Origin: Brachypterus glaber
Taxonomy: Eukaryota > Arthropoda > Insecta > Coleoptera > Kateretidae
DNA: 64,000 nucleotides
NCBI GenBank assembly: GCA_958510825.1
Contig: OY294046.1
Coordinates: 3,286,001 to 3,350,000 of the forward strand
Direction: 5' to 3'
A program made the position numbers and the translations under genes. Under the pieces are notes generated by a model, which had not been told where the DNA came from, searched no databases, and saw only the letters and a program-made list of their open reading frames with translations. Shown here piece by piece: positions 12,601-22,600 of the stretch (position 1 is the first letter of the stretch; each line of letters starts with the position of its first letter).

Positions 12601-15600
12601 TAAGAGGGGGTGTGACTTTTGGACCGCTCTATATAAATGTACCGATTTATAACGTTAGAATTCCTAACGTTAGGTGCCTAACGTTAGAATAACGTTTGGT
12701 AGAACACCCAACGTTAGATAAACGTTATTCTAACTTTAGATCCTAATGTTAGGCATCTAACATTCAAACCACATTCATCTAACGTTAGGTCAAGTCGTTC
12801 TAACGTCCAAAAAAAAATCCAAATATTACCTCGAGTTTTACTAAAAGGAGGAAATCTTTAAAGATTTCCTTCAGATTACCTCGCAACCTTCAAAGATTTT
12901 CTTCAGATTACCTTCAATTTTAACACCTGAATTCTTCTGCGGTTTACCCCTCGAAAAGTTCCTTTCAAAAAATTTCAAACTTTTTTTTCAACAAAAATTA
13001 TTTTTCAAAAAACGAAACAATTTTGAAAATATTTTTTTTGGGAACTTTTTATCTTTAGTTTGACAAGTAAAAAAAAATGTTTTCATGGAAAAACGAAAAA
13101 ATGTTAAAAAAAAACAAAAATCCTATATGTATCCGCATGAAAATTATCGATATCGAATCTATATGAAATTTTATATAAACGTTAGAATAACGTTTATATA
13201 ACGTTAGAGGTTTTGCAAAACGTTAGATAAACGTTATTCTAACGTTAGGCAACTAACGTGTGGAATTCGAACGTGAAAAACCGGAACATATCGGGCCACT
13301 TGCACCAAATTTTGGTACGGGATTATCTCAGCTAAACCGAGTTTAAGTTAAAAATGGTGCGTTCTGATTGGTCAGCCGTCAATTTAATTCAAGTTTAAAG
13401 TTAAACCAGCATTGGTGCAAGTGGCCCTTAAAGGTAAATTAAATACGCGTTAGAAAAAACATTTATCTATATCCTGTTGTTTAAAGAAACGGTTACGTGT
13501 TACCTTAATAAGAATACCCCTGTTTATGCTATTTTCCTGGACCTAAGGAAGGCGTTTGATAGAGTGCACCATCCCACTTTGATCAACACTTTATTAAAAC
13601 GTAAGGTTCCTAGATACCTATGCCGATTTTTTAAATAGCTGGAATCGCAAAGCCACCGCATCTGTCCTCTGGGGGTCCTCTCTGTCTCCATCCTTCAATC
13701 TTCGCAACGGAGTACGCCAAGGCAGCTTACTCGCTCCTGATGAATTTAATTCTTATATAGATGAACTGCACTCAATCCTTGCCAAAGTTCCTGCAGGCTG
13801 TTATTGTGGAGGCGTCAAGATTAACTGCATTAGCTACGCCGATGACATGGTCCTTCTTAGTCCTTCACTTCAGGGTATTCGCATGTTGGTGAAAAAATGC
13901 GAAGAGTTCGCTAGGGCTGTCTTTCTCAAATACAACGGCGACAAAAGCAAAATGGTGGTATTTAAACCCCCTTCATATAAAGACCTTAGTGTTCCTCCTG
14001 TGTATCTCGATAATAGTTTAGTTGATCGCGTCTCTGAGATAAAATATCTTGGTCATGTTATAAATGACAAGCTCTGTGATAATTCTGATATTCAACGAAA
14101 CTACAAAAGCTTATGTGCCCGCGCAAACATGATTGCCAGAAGGTTTTATAAGTGCTCCTCCGAAGTCAAAAATCTTCTTTTTAAAACATTCTGCTATAAC
14201 CTCTATGCTGGTGAACTATGGTTTAACCACACTGCTGCTTCATGGCGCACGCTTCGGATATGTTATAACGATGCCTTCCGTATACTACACAGACTTTCCC
14301 GCTACAATAGTGCTTCAGAAATGTTCGCGTATTCCGGAATTGACACGCTTGATGCTTTACGACGCAAAAAAGTTGCTAATTTTGTGAAACGCCTTTCCTG
14401 TACTCAAAACTCTTTTCTCCAGTCCTTATTTGACTCTGACCTGGCCTTTAACTCTACGTTAATTTCTACGTGGCGCCTTCTTTTATTTACACAATAATTT
14501 TGTTTTTTTTTGTTTTGTAAATGCTATTTTTAATGGTTAATATTAATGTTATTTTTTTTTCTTTGTACATAATATGTATATTATATAGCATAATCATGCT
14601 GGAATAAATAAATAAATAAAAAAAATAAATATGGATCTATCACGTTATAACGTTAAATTCTACTAGGGTGCCCCACTATGATTAACCCCCTTAGCCTACC
14701 CAGACAGCACAAAGATGACTACCCAGAGATCTTAAAGATGTCGTAGCTCTTCATTCAAGACGTCTTAAGAACGTCGGTTTTCGCCGTATATGCATCTTAG
14801 AGACGTCTTAACGACGTCGTATGTTACAAAAGGTAACGTCTTTAAGACATCTTTTTTAAGACGCCTTACTGACGCCTTGCACAGGCGACTTTACAACATA
14901 ATAGCCCCTCCCATTTACGTTGCTAGGTACGGTCGTATTGATATAAAAAGCGTGATAAAATTAGAATGAAAGGTATTTTTTTTGTCAAAAAAAGATCTTA
15001 AAAAAATGTGATTTTTTATTATTTTTTTTTTTAATTTTTTTTTTTCAGTTTTTTTTTTTGAAAATTTATTTTTTGTTTTTTTTTTTATTTGTTGTTTTTC
15101 GTAAATAGAAAATTAAAAAAAAATGAAAATAAAAATTTTTAGAATTTTTTTTTTTTTTAAGATCTTTAAAAAAATGGTAATTTTTTTAAATAGTTGATTG
15201 TGGTTAATTTATTATTAGCGATGAGTATCGAAGTTAAGACGTCTTGTACCGATACTTAAAAGACATCTTATAAACATCATAATCAGATATCTTTTAAACA
15301 TCCCTAAAAAGAAGTCCATAAGATATCTTTTTATGTCTTTAGGCGTCCAGACATAATTAAGTTCTAAAAAATACGTCTTTAAGATATCATGTGCTGTCTG
15401 GGTAACAATTCTTAAGAAGCTTAAAACCTAACAATATGCTTTATTTTTAGACGCAGTATTAAAAAAAGTTTCCTTACCAATTATCCAACGTAATAAGTGC
15501 CAAAAATGGCTTCGAAATGAAGAAAAAACTGGCCTACCTCGATCTTTTGAACTCCACGAATCTTTTGTTTGCGCAGGCGGAATAAAGGGCGAAGACGCGT

Positions 15601-15776
15601 GTAAAGGCGACGGAGGGGCGCCTTTGATGTGCCCCATAGATGACACTTATTACCAAATGGGCATTGTTTCTTGGGGTAAATGTGGAATTGAAAATGTACC
15701 GGGCTTGTACACAGATGTTGCCAAATTTAAGCCATGGATAATGGAAGAAATGGAGAAAAGGCAACTAAGCCTTTAA
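6654..15776 (+). CDS. SPH1: clip-domain serine protease homolog (CLIPA type), 361 aa
   Basis: Four exons: 6654-6820, 8158-8487, 11312-11574, 15451-15776. All junctions are GT-AG and the joined frame is intact. Residues 1-17 are a signal peptide (MQFRLFILIFVVISAEC). The clip domain follows, with Cys 31, 33, 39, 64, 74 and 75 (CKCVRYYNC ... SWCC). The protease-like domain begins near the GEFPW motif. His162 (VTHYV) and Asp209 (HNDIALL) of the triad are kept, but the nucleophile is Gly308 (GDGGAP instead of GDSGGP), so it should lack peptidase activity. The Cys that normally follows the catalytic His is Tyr163. SPHs of this family (PPAF-II, masquerade-like) act in haemolymph as cofactors in prophenoloxidase activation; that role is inferred here. 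The intron phases match SPH2, and intron 3 is nearly 4 kb of transposons. Confidence 0.92.
6831..7492. mobile_element. repeat family a, copy 1 (C-run foldback)
   Basis: It starts TACAGAGCGGTTCAAAAGTC and ends GACTTTTGGACCGCACTGTA. The arms mirror each other through a poly-C run, ACTTTTGAACCAGTTGATAT, AAATGTGGGCAGGGGGGCAT and AATACATCATTTTAAAGCTT. Related copies are at 11912, 37162, 44963, 58286 and in several fragments. It lies in SPH1 intron 1. Confidence 0.8.
7530..7735. mobile_element. repeat family a, one-arm fragment
   Basis: Only the right arm is kept, ending GACTTTTGAACCGCACTGTA. It lies directly downstream of copy 1 in the same intron. The rest of intron 1 (7736-8157) has no recognised feature. 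Confidence 0.65.
8547..9325. mobile_element. repeat family c, copy 1
   Basis: The termini are CCCAGGTAGCAAAATAACAT on the left and GATGTTATATTACAAGAAAT (reverse strand) leading into TTGCTACCTGGG on the right. It carries CATTCACGTGAAAGTCACGT near the ends. Other copies are 9954-10493 and 33820-34626. It lies in SPH1 intron 2. Confidence 0.75.
9326..9953. other. no gene; intron sequence between two family c copies
   Basis: It contains the recurrent module GGAAAATTTGTGACCAC followed by ATAACGAGAACGC, then long A and T runs. That module also occurs near 16034, 21395, 31270 and 39467, and reversed near 63880. No open frame is credible. Confidence 0.45.
9954..10493. mobile_element. repeat family c, copy 2 (shortened)
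   Basis: The right end TTTTGCTACCTGGG and the interior (TGTATATACATTATACGATT, ATGTCACAAACACGTTATTT) match copies 1 and 3. The left terminus is CCCAGATAGCACAAAGTGAC and starts within what is the inner arm of the other copies, so the left arm is truncated. Confidence 0.65.
10614..11263. mobile_element. repeat family b, copy 1
   Basis: It is bounded by CCCAGACAGCACATGATATC and TGTGCTGTCTGGG. The interior is dense in self-complementary AAGACGTCTT words, with an A/T homopolymer middle. Other copies are at 14699, 17165 and 25967, with a fragment at 34627. It lies at the end of SPH1 intron 2, about 50 bases before exon 3. Confidence 0.8.
11618..11890 (+). mobile_element. repeat family e, copy 1
   Basis: It shares TAGTTATTTATGGTACTAGT, CAAGGTTTTATCCAATAAAT and GGGTTATTATTGAGTTTATC with copies at 29036, 47620 (reverse) and 60339. 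This copy lacks the small AACCTGCGAGGCGTCAG hairpin that the other three carry. Confidence 0.7.
11912..12633. mobile_element. repeat family a, copy 2
   Basis: A full foldback copy from TACAGTGCGGTCCAAAAGTC to GACTTTTGGACCGCTCTATA in SPH1 intron 3. Both arms and the AT-rich centre match the other copies. Confidence 0.8.
12650..13260. repeat. AACGTTAG-rich block, related to family d ends
   Basis: The palindromic word AACGTT recurs many times at both ends of the block (for example TTAGGTGCCTAACGTTAGAA on the left and AACGTTATTCTAACGTTAGG on the right). The middle contains GATTTCCTTCAGATTACCTC and poly-A text. It may be a diverged family d relative; the boundaries are approximate. Confidence 0.45.
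13293..13427. mobile_element. 135-bp MITE
   Basis: It is bounded by GGGCCACTTGCACCAA and TTGGTGCAAGTGGCCC, which are exact complements over 16 bases. The interior has further inverted similarity (AAACCGAGTTTAAGTTAAA and TTCAAGTTTAAAGTTAAACC). It is single copy in this window. Confidence 0.75.
13470..14632 (+). mobile_element. 5'-truncated non-LTR retrotransposon with reverse transcriptase
   Basis: Translation gives reverse transcriptase blocks in order: AIFLDLRKAFDRVHH (about 13523), RNGVRQGSLLAP (about 13703), the catalytic YADD (13835-13846) and then KYLGHVI. The frame is open from about 13700 to 14497, but the upstream part needs frame changes and has a stop, and the 5' end is missing. 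The 3' end carries a tail of (AATA) repeats at about 14603-14632. It resembles CR1/Jockey-group elements, but the clade is not resolved by eye. It sits in SPH1 intron 3 and is inactive. Confidence 0.85.
14699..15402. mobile_element. repeat family b, copy 2
   Basis: It runs from CCCAGACAGCACAAAGATGA to TCATGTGCTGTCTGGG, in the opposite orientation to copy 1. It ends about 48 bases before SPH1 exon 4. Bases 14640-14670 just upstream carry an AACGTT-type terminus (TTCTACTAGGG) like that of family d. Confidence 0.8.
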
Positions 15777-16633
15777 ATTTAAGCTCAAGCTTTAAAGCCT
15801 TTAAATTAAAGGTTACCAATATTTTTTTGTTTATTAAATAAGATTAAATATAAGTATATATTTTTAAATATTTGTTTTATTTTGGCACTTACGCATTTTT
15901 TAATTACAAATTACAAAGGCTTATACCTTTCTTGCATTGTAAAAATTTATTGCACTTTTACGTTTCCCAAAGCGTTTCTCGAAGTTTTTTAATGTTACAA
16001 AAAAAATTCTCAAAAAAATATTCGGTTTGTTTGTCCGGGAAAATTTGTGGACACGATAACTCGAGAACGCTTTGAGCTAAATTTAAATTTGGGCCGTAGG
16101 TTATTTAATCAAAGTTCTCGTTTATAATTCTTTTTAATATACATCAGGGTGGGGTGAGGGGGACAAACATTTTTTAAAACTTTTTAATTCATTTTTTTTT
16201 ACTATACCTAAATTGATTTAAAAAAAATATTTTATCTTTTTTTTGAAAAAATATAAATATTTATTATTATTATTATAATTATTATAATAATAATAAAAAA
16301 TTTTAAACACTTACCCTCTTATGACGATACGCCTATGGCCTATTAAAATTTATAGTTTTCTATATACTATCTTCAACCGTTCAATTATAGATGGCGCCGT
16401 ATGTCTTAAAACCAAATAAAATCTTCAGCAAACATTTTGTGTTGTATTTATATATTTTTTCTTTGGTATGCTATATATTTTCCAAGCCATGAAATTATAT
16501 AATTCAATATAAAAGTTAAAAAAAAACTAATACTTTTCAAGCTACAAGCAGTAAAAACTGTTATTCCCTTTTAAAAAGTTTTTGGAGGTTAGAATTAAAA
16601 GTTGTGTTTTGTTTTTGTTAAAATTTAAATACA
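15777..16633. other. SPH1 to RECQL intergenic region
   Basis: It contains the SPH1 3' flank, the module GGGAAAATTTGTGGACACG near 16038, and a TTATTATTATTATAATTATT-type palindromic microsatellite near 16260-16300. No further gene is seen. No perfect AATAAA was found just after the SPH1 stop; ATTAAATAAGAT near 15834 is the closest. The RECQL promoter should lie in the last few hundred bases. Confidence 0.45.
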
Positions 16634-19600
16634 ATGGAAGACGGTAAGTTATTAAAACTTATTTTATTTATTTCGTGAGAAACTAATCAGAAATTTTAGA
16701 TTACTTACCTGTAATAAATAAATAAACACACACAAACAAGGTGTCTTGTGCCCAGATAGCACAATGCTGCTTATAGGCATATATTAGGGTGGTCCTAATA
16801 GGCGCGAGAATTGTGGTTTACCAAACATGAAGCCACCATCCCTGGTAGAAAAGTACACAAATCCAACTTAACATAACATTAGATTAGTGATATTTTTATG
16901 TTTAGTCTCAAAGGTTATACAAAAACGTTATAAAATATATAAATTTAACCTTAGAAACTAACATTTGACAAAAACGTTATAAAATATATAGATCTAACAT
17001 TAAAAACTAACGTTTGACAAAAACGTTATAAAATACATAAATCTAACGGTAGTTTCCCAACTAAATTCTAACCTTTTTCAAAGCTTATTCTAACTTTAAA
17101 TATTTTTTAAATTTACATTATTAATACGTAAGCTATAGCAGAAAATACTCATTTCAGACAGCTACCCAGACAGCACATGATATCTTAAAGACGTCTTTTT
17201 TAGATCTTAATTATGTCTGGACGCCTAAAGACATAAAAATGATATCTTATGGACTTCTTTTTAGGGATGTTTAAAAGATATCTGATTATGATGTCTATAA
17301 GATGTCTTTTAAGTATCGGTACAAGACGTCTTAACTTCGATACTCATCGCTAAAAATAAATTAACCACAATCAACTATTAAAAAAATTACAATTTTTTTT
17401 TAAAACAAAAAAATTTTTTTTTTTCATTTTTTTTTAAATTTTGTTTTAACGAAAAAATTAAAAAAATAAATTTTCAAAAAAAAACTTTTTTTTTTATTTT
17501 TTTAAGATCTTTTTTTGACAAACAAATTACCTCTCATTATAATTCTTTTTACGCTTTTTATCAATACGACCGTACCTAGCAACGTAAATGGGAGGGGGTA
17601 TTTGTTGTAAAATCGCCTGTGCAAGGCGTCAGTCAGGCGTCTTAAAAAAGATGTCTTAAAGACGTTACCTTTTGTAACATACGACGTCGTTAAGACGTCT
17701 TTAAGATGCATATACGGCGAAAACCGACGTTCTTAAGACGTCTTGAATGACGAGCTACGCCATCTTTAAGATCTCTTTAAGTCATCTTTGTGTTGTCTGG
17801 GTATGTGCCTAGGTTTGATTATTATATATTATTTCTATAATAAGTTTCAAAAAATATCCCCCAAAAGTCAAAATTATAGTAGAATTGAAAAAATATTTTA
17901 AGATTCCGAATGTATAAGTAAATATTAACTAACTAAATATAAAGTTTTTCTGAGAGGTAAACGTATTTATCGAAGTATAACAGCATATTACACGAAAAAT
18001 ATTTAGGGCCACGTAAAAAGATGCCTATTTTATAAATAAATGTATCGAAATTATGTTTAAAAATATTATGATTGCTAAAATATATTAAGATTTATTTATA
18101 TGAATAAATTTGCCTCCAGCTGCCATTTGATGATGCAGGTAAAAATTTCCTATTTGGCCACGCCCCCTCCGAAAGTTAGAAATTAAACGTACTTTCTAAC
18201 ATAAAAATCTAACGTTAGATTAACGTTTTAACTAACGTTAGATTCTAACGTTAAAAAGCGGGACATTTGCACATATTTTATTACTTTTTTACAGTTTTCT
18301 AACATTATAAAAACGTTATTCTAACGTTAAATTTCTACCAGGGTACACTATCAGTACACAGTGTTTACTGCACACCCTCTTGAAAATGACGGGTCTGTTA
18401 CACAAACTGAACTTGAGCGGGTGAATTTCATCCGCTTAATAGGGTAAATAATAATTATTAAAAAAAATATGTTCCTCTTCCTAATTAAAATTTTTGCGTT
18501 ATTTCTACAGATACTCTTAACCGCATTATATCCATCGAAAACGAGATAAAAAAATTAAACGACCAAAAAAATAAAATATCAAATCGGATAAGAATCTTAC
18601 AAAGCGAAAAAGAGGACTTGGAATCAACTTACCGTCGAAATAACATTCGCAACCAAACGGACGTATCAAAATGGACTCAAAACACATTCGATTGGTCGAA
18701 TAAAGTCCTCACCATTTTACAAGAAAGATTTAACTTTAAAACGTTTCGATTTAAGCAACTGGCAGCTATAAACGCTACATTATCTAAAAGAGACGTTTTA
18801 CTGCTTATGCCAACTGGCGGGGGGAAAAGTTTAGTTTACCAACTGCCAGCTTTAGTGACTAAAAAGTTAACCCTAGTGGTTTCTCCGTTAATTTCTTTGA
18901 TTGAGGATCAATTGCACGCGCTAAAAAAACTCAAAATTGAAGCGGCCACTTTGAATGGCCAAAGTTCCAAGGATGAGAAAAAAAGGATTAATAAAGCCAT
19001 TACTGATCCGAATTCTGGGTTAAATTTGTTGTATGTTACTCCAGAATGGGTGGCTAAAAGTAAACTTTTTATGACCCATTTGCAAAAAGGGTATGATAAT
19101 GGAAATTTGGCTAGAGTTGTAATAGGTAAAAAAAAACATTACTTTTATTATGTTAATTCTTTTGCTAATGTTTTTTTTTATTAACTGTAAAAAGTTAGTC
19201 TTACATCAAGAGTCTTGATTCAAGACCCAAAAATCTTTAGTTAATAGAATATAAAATGGAATTCATAGACAGTAGGGGAAGTCAGGGTTAACTGGGCTAC
19301 AGGGTTAACTGGTCCATCTGGAATTTATCAACTTTTTTTATCAGTATTGGCGCCTTAGGGCAAATTCTAGTGATATTTAGTTAGTAGTATTGTTTAAAGT
19401 ATTATGACGGACCGTGTTGTCTACGTGTAAGTTGTCGTAAAGAAAGTTAATTTTTTTCGATGAAAAGTGGATATTTGCCTTAACTTTTATTTTTTAATTA
19501 ATACTTTTTTATTAATAGTAGGATCTAGACTAATATTTTACCTAATATACTGAGTAATTTATTAATTATTCTGCATAATTTCAGCCTTCTAATATCTTAT

Positions 19601-22600
19601 TAAGTAATAAAATTTTATGATTTTATTCAGTGGTGTCACTCAGGGTTAACTGGTTCGGGGTTAACTGGACCACTTATGTCAATATTAATTAGTTCGGGGT
19701 TAACTGGGCCATGTCCAGTTAACCCCGGACCAGTTAACCCTCAGACAAATCTAATATTTAACATATTATGTTGTCTATTTTTATGTTAGAATTTACTTTT
19801 ATTTGATTTCAAATCGTTTTTATTCACAATAATTACAAAAAACTACATTTTTGTTAGTGGACCAGTTAACCCTGAGTAGTGGTCCGGTTAACCCTTCCCT
19901 ATGGGGTTAACTGGTCCAGCGGGGGGGGGTTAACTGGTTTATCGTTAATAACTTTTTTATATAAATAGTATTTGTCTGAAATATTAATATGTTCTATAAC
20001 TATAGTAATAATCTACCTTTTGCTATAGAAAATATTTGAAAATTGTTTACAGGTTTTTCAAAAACTCGATATGAAAAAAAAACGGCCCAGTTAACCCCGA
20101 CTTCCCCTAATATTCGAGGGGTAAACCGCTTTAAAATCATTGTACACCTTACTTCCTTCTAGAAGGTAATCCCTTAAGATTTCCTTAGAATTGCCTTCAA
20201 GATTACCTCGAAAAATCTTAAAAATTACATAAAATATATATTTCCACAGATTTCTTCGAGAGATTATCGCAAGATTTCCTTTAAATTTTACACCTGAAGT
20301 CCTCAGCGTTTTACCCCTCGTAAAAATGAGTAAAAATAGAACTAAAATGTATTGATATTTCATTTGGACTTGTGCTATTTTAGATGAGGTACACTGCTGT
20401 TCCACTTGGGGCCACGACTTCAGGCCTGACTATAACACATTAGGGTTTTTTAAAACCATGTTTCCTGATGTTCCCATTTTGGGCTTAACAGCTACTGCCA
20501 CTATGAAGGTCCTAAGCGACATTCAAAAGAGCCTTTGCTTGAGCCAAGATGCTGTTATCATTACTGCCCCATTTAATAGACCAAATCTGTATTATTCTGT
20601 AAGTTTATCAAAAAAACTTTATCGAAAATAGATTTTTTAAGGAAGAATATTTTAATTTCCCCGAGGAAATTCTTGCGTTGATAAAAAAATAGTATATTAA
20701 AGTACTAGTTTCATAACATACTTTTTTAGCGCACGAGTACAAGTTTAGAGTTTTCTAAAGCACTAGAGCTCTAAAAACGTGTTATGAAACGAGTGCTTTA
20801 TACAATTTTTTCTATTTTGCTCTAAAATTTAAAAAACTTACATTTAAATTGATGACTGATTTAGGGATTTTTGTTTTGGGTTGGCATTGCAGTTTACACT
20901 ATGTTTAAAATTCTAAGAACAAATGATATTTTGATATATTTTACAGTCATCTCTTCTTTTTCCACTGCAATTAATCAGTCCACAATTTTAACACGGTAAA
21001 AAATAACCCCAACACAAAATTTGTAAAAAATTAAACTTTTAAATCGACATTGACATTTGCACGCAAAACGTCAAGAGATAGGCTTTTGTATGTTGCCAAC
21101 CCAACAGAAAAAAAAGTAGAGACCTCTTATGGGCCTATAAGAACACGCAAAATGCGTGTGATTATGAGCTTATAAAAGTCGCAAAATAGAAAAATTATTA
21201 TTATTTTTAACGTTCTTGGCGTATGCATAGTGTTAGCAAGGCGCCTCAATTTACCCTTAGCGGGGAATAATTCTTGATTCTACCGGTGGGCACAGCCACT
21301 TTCGTCATGGGTTAAGACCTTGATCTAGTGTCCCTACGTATACATACACTAGAAAAAAAAACCTCTGTCGGTCCGTCCCTCTGTCAGACTATGTTCGGGA
21401 AAATTTGTGACAACGATAACTCAAGAACCCTTTTAGCTAAGGACATTAAATTTATATAATACGTTTCCTATTTAAAGTTATCGGCTGGTGTTCTCTTTGG
21501 GGTGGAGTAAGTAAAAAGGGGTAAAAACTATTTTTTTAATAAAAACAATCTAAAAAAAATTAAAAATAATTATTTTTTCAAAACATTTTTCTAAATTTTT
21601 TTTCCAAAAAAAAAAAAAAAAGATTTTACAAAAAACTTGTTTTTTAAGTATAGGGAAAGTATTATTTTCTTAACATTAGTAATTTTGTCGGCAGCAGTAT
21701 GTTTTTATCCCCTAGCAAAGCTACTTTTCGTACGACCTAGTGTACACGAAATAAAGAAAAATGCATGTTCACTATATATCCTCGTTAGGATATTTTTCTA
21801 TCGCACGAGTACACAGTGCATATTTGAATGAAATGAAAGCTATGCACACTCATTTATCCAAACGAGTACACATAGCTTTCATTTTGACAAAAGTCGTTTG
21901 ACGTTTATAAAATTTTGAAATGTCAAAATTAAACACAGGCAATTCTTTAAAATATACATTTTTAATGAGTAGATCGAATAAAAAATGTTGTTCGCAACTC
22001 GTTTGCGACAAGTCCTTAGTGCACTTGAATGATTTTTTGACTTCGCTTCGCGTCGTCAAAAAAACTTCATTCTCGTGCACTAAGGACTAAAGTCGCTTAC
22101 TCGTTACGAAAACTACTATTTTAGGTGATTGAAAAAGATAACTCTAAAGAAAAATGTATAAATTATATAGCAAAAAAGTTACAAAAAGATTACGCAGGCA
22201 AATCCGGTATAATCTACTGTGGAACCATCAAAGAGTGCGAGGATCTTACCCTTGAACTGCGATCTAGAAGTATTTCGGTGAACCATTACCATGCGTCCAT
22301 GGAACCTGAGGACAAAACGAAGGTCTACAAAAGATGGGTTGAAAATAAATACCAAGCGGTTATAGCTACCATTGCTTTTGGCATGGGAATTGGTAAGATT
22401 AAATGGCGATTTTTCCCGTTAGATTAGACAGGGACAAAAGTTCTACCCAAAAAGGATAGAAGACATACATACACTCCCACTTCCACCCAACCAAACAAAT
22501 TCTGTATTTGTTCTTTGTTGAACAAATACAATATTTACTTGGTCGGGCGAAAAGTGTAACTATTATTTTTATTAAAGAAATTACTGGCGCCATCTAAATT

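Noticed and set aside
13847..14497. A 216-codon open frame as a stand-alone gene
   Set aside because: It is the C-terminal part of a reverse transcriptase in a truncated retrotransposon; its first ATG lies just after the YADD motif.
20091..20405. A 104-codon minus-strand frame over RECQL exon 3
   Set aside because: It overlaps the end of an inverted-repeat element and the antisense of a well-supported helicase exon.
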